A stretch of 64,000 bases of DNA from Brevipalpus yothersi (GCA_003956705.1 QZCP01000335.1:186001-250000); one strand, 5' to 3'; shown: positions 36,133-48,506, numbered from the stretch's first letter. Notes: generated by a model from the letters alone, not told the origin. Made by a program: numbers and translations.

Positions 36133-36830
36133 AAAATGGTGACTTGGAATGGTCAGGCTTTCTGGAAATAGTTTAATTCGAGTCATGATATCGATATTTT
36201 CAGACGCCGGAAGCTACAAATGACGTCATGTATTAATTTGTTTTCATACAAGTATTACAGATGCACATGCAACAGTTTTAAATTGACACTGATCAATGAG
36301 TTTTTCCACCAAGCTTACTGGAAAGCAAGTGTAGCGGAATCTATCTTTCACTGAGATGTGTCGTCTGATGGAATCAAGATTTTCTTTTTCTGAAAAATTT
36401 TGAATGAGGTCAATCGATGAGTACCTGCAGTGATTGCCATCGGTTACCATCTGTTCTGGATTTATTTTCAATATTGGAGTTGTTTCTTGTTCAATTTCAG
36501 TTCTTAACTATCAACATCATTTAGAAAGGTATTTCACCATTCCTTCCATTCTCAGCTTAATTAATTTTCAGTTGGAAAAACGGTTTATCTGATTGAAGGC
36601 CAAAAGGATAGTTGAAAATAAGAAATAATCGGAAAGCTTTTCTATCAATTCAGGCTTTTGTGCTTGAAAGTTCTCTTTTATTTTATCCCTTGATCTCTTC
36701 CCTTGAGAATCTCATCTCGCATTCAAAGTGTGAATCCAGATTTTCACTCTCCACCAGAATTATAGTTGACCATAAAATGTAAAGGGGTAGATATACTGCC
36801 GTACATCGATTCTCGATAAACTATTTATCA
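36133..36830. repeat. Module D, copy 3 with WASHC4 scrap
   Basis: A more diverged copy of 21650-22500, including CCGGAAG at 36207, TGACGTCA at 36221-36228 and a short piece of WASHC4 exon 2 at about 36785-36825. It lies upstream of T6. Confidence 0.8.
36207..36228. promoter_or_regulatory. ETS-like plus CRE pair, copy 3
   Basis: CCGGAAG and TGACGTCA kept with the same spacing as in the other two copies, although the surrounding sequence has diverged. Confidence 0.5.
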
Positions 36831-36838
36831 TTACTCAC

Positions 36839-36918
36839 TTGTCTCATTCTCAATTCCATTTAAAGTCTTGATGACTGACATTATCTTGACTAAATTTGAG
36901 CTAATAAATTCAATTCTT
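36839..36918 (-). pseudogene. Orphan TND exon 2
   Basis: Both splice sites are intact (TTCTAG acceptor on the minus strand, GTGAGT donor), and the reading RIEFISSNLVKIMSVIKTLN resembles T3 exon 2. The exon is 80 bases, not a multiple of three, and no exon 1 or TND exon flanks it. Confidence 0.75.
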
Positions 36919-36949
36919 CTAGAGATGAGTGAGTGGATAATAAATAAGA

Positions 36950-38340
36950 GCACTTTTTCTATCGCTAACAGGGATGCTGTATCCCAGAAATTGCACCAAT
37001 CTATATACTACATAATATCTCAATTGATGTAAATAGTTAACTCAAGAATCAGAAAGAAATTGCCATAATAACAGTTAAAACTAGAACAGAACAAAGAAAA
37101 ACCATCTCAATATCACATGAGACTCATCTGATTGGCATTATCGTCCATTTCAAATTCTATACCTAAAACAACAAGCAAACAACAACATGTTTGCTAAAAC
37201 ATTTTCACATGTTAACTTTTTGAGCAGCTCCTTTTAAATGCACTAATTGATCTTGACTCGATGTCAGGAGGAAGTCTGTTCTGACAAAGATTATCCTCTA
37301 GTCTCTAATTCTCAGTTTTGCTTCAGCTCTTCATTGTATCGTACTTTTGCTCAAGAACGCCAAAAATCTCTTCTGACTGTTCTAACTGTTATAAGAGCAA
37401 CGATGGGAGGACATGTTGAAAAAATTAATCCCATTTCAACTTAAAGCATTGCAGTTCATGGTGAAGAAAAAAACCAATCAGGATGTGTCAATTTTATGTA
37501 ACATGAAGACTGATAATACACAAAGGACTCTGTAATTCAACTGATTCCTCTTTGGTCTTCATGAACCCTGAACTTGTTATGATCCGGATTCAGATTCACG
37601 TTGAGATGAACATGTTGGCTAATAAGTTCAGTTTTTCTGTGACTAGAATCTATAAGAGCAGTCAGAAAGATATCTAAATTAGTTTGTTATTTATATGAGA
37701 TAGATCATGCACAAAATTACCTCATGACTTCTTTAGACCACACCAAAGCAATACATTTTTTCTCCTCATATCATGCTTTTCCTCAAATTTTCATCTCTCA
37801 TCCTTAATTACAGACTCAAATACATATTTCTTGATTGCTTTAGAGCCGAATAAATCTTTGAAAATTCAAAATCTCATTCCTCACAATTCTCAATATTTAG
37901 TCTGGTCGTAAACTTTTGCACAGACTGTGTGCATCATGTAAGTCATATTGAAGATTGGACTTGATTTTCTTCAACCAACTTAGTGGATGGACTTGATAGA
38001 TGATTTCAGACATGAACAAACTTTGTTTTCAATCTAGCAAAAAGAAAACACTATTGCATTTCTTCAGAAAGAGGTGATGGGAAATACTGAAGAGAGGAGA
38101 AAAATTTTCTCGAGATAGTTAAAGAAAAAATGGGCTGTGAAAATTAATTATAATCAACTGAGATAAAGAAATTAAATTGAAATAATATCAAAATTAGAAT
38201 TGAAGTACTACACATCAGCAAAACTAATAGGTATCAGTTGAAGATCAATTTTTTGTGTATTCCTCGGATGAAAATTGGCTATGAGTGAAGTGTTTTCACT
38301 GATTCTCAAAGCATGGTCGTAGTTTTGGCATTTCTATTTG
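36950..38340 (-). pseudogene. Mosaic of TND gene relics
   Basis: Within this gene-less stretch I see a T3-intron-like part at about 36960-37140, a short piece matching T4 exon 3 at about 37185-37240 (the ELLKKW region), and the 3' end and 3' flank of a T2-like gene at about 37960-38340. The pieces come from different members, so this is a patchwork and not one dead gene. Between 37240 and 37960 nothing is recognised. Confidence 0.6.
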
Positions 38341-38657
38341 CATATTCAATTTAGAACAAAAAGTGAATCTACATGTACATGGCTACATTGAGTGTAATAA
38401 AGACAAATGCCTATTCTGTCATTGGCAATAACTTGACTACAGTACGCTGTCGATGTACATATGCATGTATTTTATTTCTCACAGAACTTCCCATTAATAA
38501 AGTAATTAGAATGTAAAAATTGTTAAAAAAATTAGGCTTGAAAAATGAAGATCATTCGGGAGAGTTGTTGACACATGAGATTGGAGTCAGTTCGATTAAA
38601 TATTCTCATGATGGAATGAAATCAGGGAAAAAGTTATGATCTTTCCTATCGTCTAAT

Positions 38658-41316
38658 CTATAGATTTGGTAGGGCTTCATTCAGGTGTTGCTTCATTGCC
38701 TCCAGACACATAGCTCTTGGACAATCACAGGATCTTCCATGAAAACTGATTGTATCAATGTGTCTATGCAAGCTCCTTAGAAGATTATAAGCCTCACGGT
38801 AATCGATTTCTTCATCCTGGTTGGGCTCTACTTGATTAGAGTGGATCGAATGGTTCGAATGGTTAGATTGATTTGATTTCCTGGATTGTCTCGACTCGAC
38901 TGGGGACCTTGAACTTTCATCCAAATCTTCATGATTCTGATTATCCCATCGTGCTAGTATCTCATTTGCTGATTGGCAAGTTGTTGGATCCTTAGAATGC
39001 GTGTGCCGACGTAAAATTTCGATTTTGAGCTTTGTCCGACATTCTTCTACCACTGGACTATTTTTGATAACATGTGGGGAAAAAAATTTCGGTCAAGTTT
39101 CGAGGCCAGTATCTTAGCCATGGACTGATCAAATTTCATGAAACTTGGTAAGATACCTGATCACGGTTATGAATTAATGTAAAAAAAATTTGGAGAAGAC
39201 ACAATCATTTTTCAACAAGATATAGCTAACTAAGTGAAGTAACCGAAATGAAGCTTGTGCCATTTGGTATCGAAAAAATCGTAGTACATTGAAATATATT
39301 GTAATTATGAAGTATTGAATGAACTTAGGAATTCGAAAACTGATATAGACTTACTATACAAGATGTTCTGAGTAAGGTAGAAGTTTTGAGAGGAAATTCG
39401 AATCCAATCACCCGAAAATTGAACTCCATCGGAGTGAAAAGTGATTCAGCTATAATTCACTATTCTAAACCTATGGAAATCCTGGTCAAGTCCCACGCGC
39501 CTAGAGTAGTATAAACCTTATAAAATTTCCTGAGATAGCTGAAATTGGAATTTTTCGAACTCATCTCATTGCTATAGTTAGTGTCGATAAATACAAAGTC
39601 GAAAGTGAAGATTCTTTCAAGAAAAAATGAAAAAAATGCTCAAAAAAGTTTGGCAACGATTTTTTTGTGGAGTCTTTCAAGAATTTCTGTTAAAAAACCA
39701 TCAAGGCCGATAGAAGTTGTTTGAATGCTATTCGACAATCTGGACACTGCCCAGTTTCATAGGAATTTTTTTTGATACAAATATACACTAATATCGAAGA
39801 GATATTAGCATGTGAATTTGACCGGATTTTTTTTCCTCAAAGGTTAATTTTGAGAGTCAGTTGTTCAACTCAAACTGTTTCCGATTGATATGAGGACACT
39901 CATTCTCTTGGTTGCACTTTTTCAAGCCAGTTATTGATCAATTCCCAGCCTCCAATGACTAGGAACCTAAGAAAAGAATGGAAAAGTATTCAATAATTCA
40001 GAGAAATTCCATTTTACAAGAAAATTAGGAAGAGACAAGATCTCATTATCAAAGAAAAATTGGCTTGGGCTTCAGCTGATCTATGAAAATGTTCCCATGA
40101 TTATATCTTGACCTCAAAAGTTTTTTGGGTTGCAGCTATCAGATCAATGGGTTGAGAAATAGAATGGTTAATGAGGCAGTGGTCATCATTCAGTCTCTGA
40201 AATTTTCTCTTTAAGGAATGATTGAATCGACCAAAATAATTGATCATCCTTTCCATCATTAAAAGAAATTATGATTCAACTGGAGGATTCAATCGATGGA
40301 GAGTGAAAGTAATTTCTATCAGTAATGAATTTCGGATTAATGTTGAAGAAAATTTATTTTTATTGATGACTAACTTTTCTACTCGCCGAGGAACAGTTAC
40401 TTCCAAAATTCTCAAGACGTATTCCATTTTTTTGGCCGAACTTTTGGCACAACTGTTAACCCTCCTGTAAGGGAGAAGAACGAAGAAAAATTTAATCAGA
40501 AAATGAATCTTATCTGAATGTTTGGATCAGAAGAATAGCCTCTAATAACAGAAGAGAATCAATCAGCATTTTGACATTTTGTTGAGAATAAAATGATGAT
40601 CAAACCAGGAGGAACGAAATGTGGATGAATTTACAGAATATTAACCTGTAAAAAAATAATAAACACTCACAATCTCCTCTAAATACATGTATTAATAGAT
40701 GATCAATCTTATGATCCTCTAATCATCTTGGGAAGCTCAATGTTTCCCATAAACAGCTTTCTCTCTTACATTATACTGTACATTGTGTCTTACATTGTAT
40801 CTCGTGCGTCATGATATCTTCTTTCCCCTCTCTTTTTAGTGATGCTCATTCACAATATTATCTATTGCAAAATCTAGGACACAAAACGGAAGACTTTGGA
40901 TTCTCATTTTAAGATGCAATAAACAACAACAGAAGAGAATTTCTCACTTTGCCAAAAATTTCATATTTCATTGGGAAAGTGCGTTGCCCTAATGATTCAC
41001 TTGGTTAGTTTCATCAAAATAGTCTGCTAAGTAGAAGTAAGTTTTGATCTAGAAGCTAGCTGATATTTTTACAATGCTTGTTGCATCCTAAGAATTGGAG
41101 AAGAATCTTCAAGATTCATGGTTAGAGCATCGATGTAATTCAACGGTAATATATCGAGTGGGATCGAAAAAAAAAATCCTTTTATCCAGAAACTCACCAA
41201 TGAAATATACCAATTTTTCCAGGTTTTAAGCCATTTGTTTCATCCAGAAGGCCACCAGAAATTTCTACCAAGCTTCGATCTGTACTATACAGTAGAGATA
41301 CTAGTCGTGGCCTCAT
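38658..41316 (-). pseudogene. T7: TND gene broken by frameshift and transposon
   Basis: This is the sister copy of T5. Exon 1 is 41316-41198, exon 2 40464-40375 (RVNSCAKSSAKKMEYVLRIL), and exon 3 starts at 39966 with FLVIGGWELINNWLEKVQ. The same local base loss as in T5 puts a stop right after (PRE then TGA). About 120 bases into exon 3 a 774-base insertion with inverted ends interrupts it (39071-39844). The rest of exon 3, 39070-38658, is still open and ends with CDCPRAMCLEAMKQHLNEAL. It cannot make a normal TND protein. Confidence 0.85.
39071..39844. mobile_element. MITE-like DNA element in T7 exon 3
   Basis: The insertion interrupts a sequence that is continuous in T5. Its ends form imperfect inverted repeats: left GGGAAAAAAATTTCGGTCAA against AGGAAAAAAAATCCGGTCAA read inward from the right. 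It is flanked by TAA on both sides, and removing the element plus one TAA restores the T5 spacing exactly, so a 3-base target duplication is likely. No transposase frame is present. A TAA target suits PIF/Harbinger-type elements, but the end motif is not decisive. Confidence 0.8.
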
Positions 41317-41429
41317 TCTACGAAAAACTTAAGCACATTAATCTGCTGAAAAGGTAATTCAATATCTCTGGTAAACGAAAAAAGACTTCACAATAAATAC
41401 AGTAATAACTCGGAAAACGGCTTGTAATG

Positions 41430-42010
41430 AAGACCACGAAAACATCTACGTTTTGATCTACCACATCAGTAAGAACGTTGTAAAAGATAGCGGTATTAAA
41501 AAATTTGAATTAAAATGGCGACTGGAACTTTAAATGCCTTAAGAACACGTCTTTTCAATGAACATTTTTCATGCCGTTCTTCGCCGAGCGCCTTCAAATG
41601 GCCATGAACATTTGGAAGGTGGCGAAGTCTATCGTTAAGAAGTATCTTTCGTTCACGTAACGGGACTGTGATGATTCAATCGGGAACCAAGAGTTTTTCA
41701 CTGATTAATAACAATCTTATCAATCGGGATGAAGTAACGGGACTGTGATGATTCAATGGGACACCATGAGTTTTTCACTGATTAATATCAATTTGGTTTG
41801 AATTATCATCTCAAATCTATTACAGTTATCATCAGCTTAGCATGTAATTAGTCGAATGCAGAATCGAAGAATTGACTGTCTGGTTTTTATCTTGATGAGT
41901 TATAATCTATCGATGAATGTTCACCAGAGCAGCTAGTCATATTGTCCTATCCGTTCATATTTCAAATATAAATCTCCATCCAATAGAAAGTAATATGAAT
42001 AGGGGTGTTG
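41430..42010. repeat. Module R, copy 2 (upstream of T7)
   Basis: Copy of 32690-33200 with the hairpin at 41579-41627. It has an extra local duplication at about 41655-41790, where ACGGGACTGTGATGATTCAA and GAGTTTTTCACTGATTAAT both occur twice. From 42220 to 42900 the sequence parallels 33475-34230, that is, the 3' flanks of T6 and T8. Confidence 0.85.
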
Positions 42011-42932
42011 GGGAAGGAAATTAGAGAAAAAAATTTTTCCACTTTGACTAATTATAATTTGATCGATTTTTACCCTATCATAATTTAATTATTTAACAGT
42101 ATTTCGGGTAGACTATTCTTCTAACTCTGCAGTTGAGAGTCTTCGGTCAATCTTCAAGTTGAGAATTTGTCGATCTCATTTTATTAGACAAGATCTGTCA
42201 AGTATTCATAGCAAATAACACTGAGGAAGATTAATTGAGAAGTTATTCGTTCAGCTTGGTCAGAGGAAAAATCCATAAGTAACTTCACAATTCAATCTGC
42301 TCAAATACGAGAAAATATAAAAACTTATTTTCACCAAGTGATAATCTTTCCGGTTATAGAAGTGAAAAGGATTAAGATTAGAAAAGGACAAAAATTCCTT
42401 TTGAAATTTATCAGATCTCAGATGTTTTCCTAGCATTTGAACTCAAGGTACAGAGAAGAAAATTAGAAAAGCAATAAACTACTCGGAGTTAGAATGAAAA
42501 TTTTCATCTCAATTGATTGTGGACCAGAAAAATGTGACCCCGATGATGTTAAAATTGAATTTTATTCTTACCAGCTAATTGATCAGGCGAACTTGATGGG
42601 TTAAGTCATGAGAAAACTCCAAAAGAAGGACATACATAATTCTAATACATTTCTCTACAAAACACTAAAAAATCATATCGAGGGAAAAATTGACTTGGAA
42701 AGAATAATTGATTGATGTTTTGCTGATGATTTACTTCGACATATAGCTTTCCCGATTTGATTTTCAAGATAAACTTAATGCAACAGTTTTTCCATCAATG
42801 GAACAGTGAGACAGTGAAAAAATTATCGATTAATTATGAAGCCAAGAAAGACCTCATATGTGAGTTCGAGGTTGATTTTCTTGTATGCTCCTCAATTGAA
42901 ATATCGGTGTAAGGTGGAATATTTTTGGCTGA

Positions 42933-44208
42933 TTATTCATGATCGATTCGTAGCAATTCGGTGTGCAAAACTCGCGTCGCAGAATCCAAATACGGCTGGT
43001 TGGGACAATCGAAACAGGGTTGCCGGGGACTCATAAAGACAGGATTTATAATTGAATTCAATTTTCTCAGTGCCTTACAGGCTATTTCTCCTTTTTCAAG
43101 TTCTCTAGCATGGTTACATATCGACTGCCTTGATTGGTTTGATTGGTTTGAAGTACTCGGATTTCCATCCAAATTCTGATCATTCTGATGAGCCCATTGC
43201 GCTAGGATCTCAATTGCCAATGGACGATTTTTTGCATTATTAGACGTCGAAAGCCTTCTTATTATCTCAGTTTTGAGCTGCTGGCGGCGTTGATTGTTCA
43301 CTTTGCTATTTTTTATCAATTTGAGAATCATTAGTTCAATTTGAGCTGCACTTGATCGCCATTCTCTCCTGCTTTTTTTGCTCTGCATTTTTTCGAGCCA
43401 TGTGTTGATCAAATTCCAACCTCCGCAATCTAAGAAACTGAGAAAAAGAGAAGCTAATAAAATTTTAGAAAATTCTCTCCCTTCAACAAAAGGGTGGAAG
43501 CAAATAGAGTTGAGATCTGATTGTCAGAATTTAAGTAAAAAAGATCTGATTTCAATTCGAGCGGTTGCTGAAGACTAACCTTTCCACTTGGTCTGTAGAA
43601 GATTTTCCCAAAATCAGCAGGATGTATTGAATTTTCTGACGATTATCTCTGATATCTTTGATCCTTCTATGAAGACGACGAACAAAAAATTAGATAAATA
43701 AAACAGTGATATTTGAGTTTTCTTATCAGAGAATAAGCTTCAACCCTTCTCTTCATCGATATCTACAAAATTATCTGCTGCATTGTCTGAAAGCAGAGTG
43801 AAAGACTTTTTTCTAACAAGTCGTAAGTTGGGAAAGGAAATTAACAAGAGAAAGTTTTCACCCTGATTCAGGATTCAATTTTTTTGCATGATATGCTGGC
43901 TAATGATTCACTTGAAAAAAATTTGCTTAGCAGATGGGCTGATTGTATTCGAGCTAGTTGACAATGTTCCAAAATGAATTAGAGGATTATTGCATTTTGA
44001 GAATTTAGAGGGAAACCAATGGGAATTATAATTTTCAAACGTTCATGCATTCCACTAATATATTCAGTAGAATTAAAATACATATTTTTATAATCAAAAC
44101 TCACTCATAAAATTCTTGAACCTTTTCAGGCTTCAGGCGGTTTCCTCCATGCAGAAGATTCTCAGAAAGAGCTAACAGCTCTTTATTTCTGGTACTTAAC
44201 CGAGGCAT
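42933..44208 (-). CDS. T8: TND protein (3 exons)
   Basis: Exons 44208-44105, 43666-43580 and 43437-42933 join in frame to 231 residues. Exon 1 codes ENLLHGGNRLKPEKVQEFY, exon 2 RIKDIRDNRQKIQYILLILG, and exon 3 opens FLDCGGWNLINTWLEKMQSK. The TND runs to EILAQWAHQN, then a short Asn/Ser/Gln linker (NQSNQSRQS) and the tail module ACKALRKLNSIINPVF and CFDCPNQPYLDSATRVL. It is the closest intact relative of T6, and their 3' flanks are also duplicated. Neither the D nor the R upstream module is seen ahead of it. Confidence 0.74.
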
Positions 44209-45915
44209 TATTCAATAAAATGTGCACAAAAAATTTTATCTTAATAATTCAATATTTAGGGCGAATTTATCACTATCTTATCTTGTTGAAAATAAAACGA
44301 TGAGTAAACATGGAGAAGCAATGGTTTTCCAACAGATGCATGGAATAGAGACAGAATAGACTGTGATAGAATGCTCAAAAGTTGGTGTAATATAAAGAGC
44401 GATCGATATTTTTGAGCGCCAAGTGACTGGTGGAAGAATATCATCTAGTGGCAGAGAGTAAGCAATTGTTGCTGCTCCATAGAAAATGGAGTCAGATTTT
44501 GACTTACCCTCTTCCCCTTGATGAAGATGGGTCCACTCAGATGCCCAGTATATTCATGGCATCGATATGTACAGGAATGTTCTAGGTGCACAGATACATT
44601 GATATGTACATGAGCCACTCCCTTGAATGGATATCCCTCCAGCAGTCCTGTATTTTACCCACAATTGAATGGTGCCATAAATGTTGGGGAATAGGCATGT
44701 CAATTGCTCATGAGTATTTTTCCTCTTTCCGGAAGAGCAAGAACGGAACGGAATGGAAACAGGGAAGGGAACAGCCTAATCTGAAAAGAAATTCTTTTCT
44801 CTGTCAAGTATGTCGATGGTGTACTTATCACCGGTGTTGTTTTCAATAAGACCTGGACATGATTGATGAATTCATATGTACTATTGTGCAGACATTTAAT
44901 TACTTCTTTTGTTTCTGACCAATTTTCACATAATGACCTTCTTCCAACGGGATCATGATGAATTGTGCATTGGAAAATCGTTCATTTAAGTGAAAGTCTA
45001 CAAGACAATCGATATTGTTGGTAAAAAAAATGAATCTTCATTTTCGCTGATTTTTTGTTAGTTAGAAGAATTCAGAATAATAGCAATAATTTTATGGGTG
45101 GGTGAAGTAAGTTCTGTTGGAAGTGGTAAGGACTCACAAAACACCAGGTTTTTTGGGATCGTTCTTATGCACACGATGAAAAATATCATAGCCTATTTTT
45201 GGTTCGCATCATGTGAAACTTTTGCAACGGACGACAATCGATATCATAAGGTACCAAAATAATTCTCACCTAGCTAGAGAAAGATGCCAAATCTAAGCTA
45301 ATTTCTGATGATGAAATTGATGACATTGAATGAAATAAATACTCAATTTTATTTATGAAATTATTATATCGAGACATTTTCTCTATTAGAAAGCTAAGTG
45401 CTGAGATACGTGATAGATGTATATGCATGGCACTACTTTATGATTTGATTCCATCATCAATATCTGGATCTATCTGTGTCCTATTGCAAGTAGAAAACAA
45501 TAATTGAATTATTGACCGATCAAAGAGAGAGAAAGGGAGAGAGATAGATCAGATACAATGCTTTGAGCATTTATCTTTATTATTCCTGAAAATGAATACA
45601 CTTAGCTGCCTCATTCTCTTTGAGAACGATGAGAACGTCCCATCATTTACAGGGTACAGGGTAGAAAAATACCACTATAAAAGGTATAAGAAGTTAAATA
45701 AGTAAAAGTAATTAAGTAAAATATGAGAGAGAGAAAGATTCTTAAGTGAGAGCCTTTTAGCTTTTGAAGCAATGAAAAACAAAGTTGAAAAAAATGAAGA
45801 TTTCGACTGAGAGAGAGTGCTAAGGTGTCAGTTTTGGCCAACATAAGAGTAAAAAGTGGCAAATTTCAAAAAAATTTCTGAAATGAAAAGGGATAATAAT
45901 GTCAAAAATATTTGA
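44209..45915. other. Spacer between T8 and T9
   Basis: No gene, array relic or clear repeat is recognised in these 1.7 kb. Confidence 0.5.
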
Positions 45916-48506
45916 CTATGTTCTCCCACAGCATGAATGATGGCACGACATGAATCGGCTCATGAACTTCATCATATAATATGCTGGACACTTGCATCGT
46001 GACCTATGGCAATGATCAGCATCATTGGGATTGAAGAATTTCTCGTTAAAACAATGGTGCATGTTTTGATAATCCTGGTCATGACGATGAGCATGAATAT
46101 CTTTTTGAGATTCATGAGAGGAGTTTCCATTATAGTATGGACAAGAGCCATGGTCTACCGTTCTTCTATGTCCATGGACTGAACGATGATGTCTCATCGG
46201 AGATCGATCCTTGAAATGAGAAGTTGAAGATTCAGACCGATTGAAAAATTCTGGATCCTCATCAGCACTTGAGGTGCCTGGAGAGATTTTTTTTCCAATG
46301 TATGGAGTTATTTCTGGCATTTCGATATCATCAGTGTTTGCATTTGCGATGTGGCTTCTTTCTTTTTTCATTCTTTTTACATTCTCTTCCATGGAATCAT
46401 TGGACCCTTCAGAACGCAATCGACCAGAAAAATCGAGACTAGAAGCTGACCTCTTCGGAGTAGCTAATGGTATCGAATTACTACCCTTGCTTGTTCGCTG
46501 AAACTCTTCAATAAATATTATCGAATCAGAAGTATCTTCTGAGTGATCAACAGGCTCTGGAACAGACTTTGTCGGTGTTATCGCTGACACATTTCCTGTC
46601 TTGTCTTTTTTCTCTGGAACGATGACGCAATCACCGATAATATCATCAGCTGATTCAATTACTTTCTCAATGATTGTTGTTGGTCTTTTGACAGAGGCAT
46701 GATAATCTTTCAGAGTTCTCGTTGATTTTTCCTTGGGATTTTCGTTATCATTTCCAGGAAGCTTGCCACTATCATGTGTCGATCTAGCAGTATTAGATCT
46801 GATTCCAGATGGCTGATTGAGATTCTTCTCTTTCGGCTGAGAAGTGTTGCGATTTTTTTCATTCGCATGGCTTTGTTCATCCACAGATCCAGCCCCATTT
46901 GAAGTGCCTCGATTTCCAGTGACAATCAAAGCTTTGCTTCTCACATCAATATTTTCATCTTGTTGATGATTGTTGGCTTGAGATTTCTTCTGTTGGGAAA
47001 TATTACTTTGCGAGGATAATATTTTGGAGGATAAAGGCTTCCGCTGATCTACTTGTTTCGGCTGATCTGGTGACTTGGTGGCCTGGGCTGTCAAATTTTT
47101 CATGATATTTTGCAATGACCACTTCTTTAGGACTTCTTTGGCTAATTGATGAGTTTTATCATCACTAGACTTGAACAGCTCATAAACAATCGCACTTTTC
47201 ATTTTAAAAAGACGATTCATAGTTATTGAGCACTTTGTGATCAATTGAAGGATCATGACTTGAACCAGAGCAGCAGATCCTCTCATTGACGGTTTCTTGG
47301 GTTCTGGTTTCTTGGTTTTTAGGTTTTGCATTCTATCGAGCCATGCGTTGATCAGTTCCCAGCCTCCAATATCCAAAAATCTGAACAAAAAATAGAAAAA
47401 TTAACATCTGATTGACCAAATGCGAAAGATCTGATTTCAGCTGATCTGCTAAAGCTTAATTCAGATAACTGGTTTACAGATAGAAGATGTAAGAATGATT
47501 AGACTAACAGACTAATAGAATATTAAGAATTTCATCTCTGATCATGAAAAATTAAAGCAAGATATGATGACTAGGATAAATCGAATTCATGATCAAGAAT
47601 CCAATTGATGATCCAATTCGTGGATGAATTACCTTTCCAATGGCAAAGTCTCCGTTTTATCCAAAACTTCTATGGCACGTTTCATTTTTTGCCATAACCT
47701 GACGATTTTGACCCGCCTGGTAGAACGAAACAAAAAGAAAAAATTAGTTTAACAACCATCTCATATCGAATTAATGTTTTCGAACAGATAAAAATGTTCC
47801 CATCAAAAAGATGAGAATGCATCTCCCACATTCTGTGTGGAGAAAGATGATCGTAGTCAAAACAAAGAACACAAAGTGTTACACAGAATATCTCAAGATG
47901 CTCATCTTGATAGAAGATGATGAACATTCTCAACTACTATGATACGAATGACTATTCTTAAAATTTTCAGATCTTTTGGGACGTCCGAAATCTTTTCTCG
48001 CCACCAGCAACTCTCTCTCTCTCCCCATGTTCCAAATTCCAAGGTCAGTCATATCTCTCCCCCTCCTCTTCACCCATGCTCATTTGCGAATTCATCTGAT
48101 GTAATGTACAAAACGGATTGCGAGAAGAAAAATTCTTTGTTTGGGATGTTCAAGGGTTAAAATGAGCAAAAGAAATTTATCTTTTTGGCACGAAATTTCA
48201 ATATAATGGCACAAAAAAATTGGTTAATTGATTGATTGAGGGGCTCGAATAGAAGTTGAATAGATCGATTGGAATTCACAATTATTAATAATATTGTGCC
48301 ATATGCACAGCCAAATGGCCATAGATCATCATTTTTCATTCATCTCTTCCCGTTAATCATAATCTACCATTGAAATCACTATCAATTTATTGATTATTAT
48401 TAACAGCTTACCCATAAAATATATCTGCTGCTTCGGTTGATTTGAGACCATTTTTTTTGTCCAAAAGATCGTATGTGAGCAGCTCCATACTTGATTTAGG
48501 CATCAT
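45916..48506 (-). CDS. T9: TND protein with His/Cys-rich tail (3 exons)
   Basis: Exons 48506-48412, 47716-47633 and 47380-45916 join in frame to 547 residues, the longest in the array. Exon 1 codes YDLLDKKNGLKSTEAADIFY, exon 2 RVKIVRLWQKMKRAIEVLDK (close to T4), and exon 3 opens FLDIGGWELINAWLDRMQ. The TND ends near VLKKWSLQNIM. The long middle is Ser/Lys/Asn-rich with several basic clusters. The last 100 residues are unusually rich in His and Cys (HGHRRTVDHG, HAHRHDQDY, RSRCKCPAYYMMKFM, CHHSCC), which suggests metal binding. The CKCP motif aligns with the tails of T5-T8. Module R lies upstream. Confidence 0.74.
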
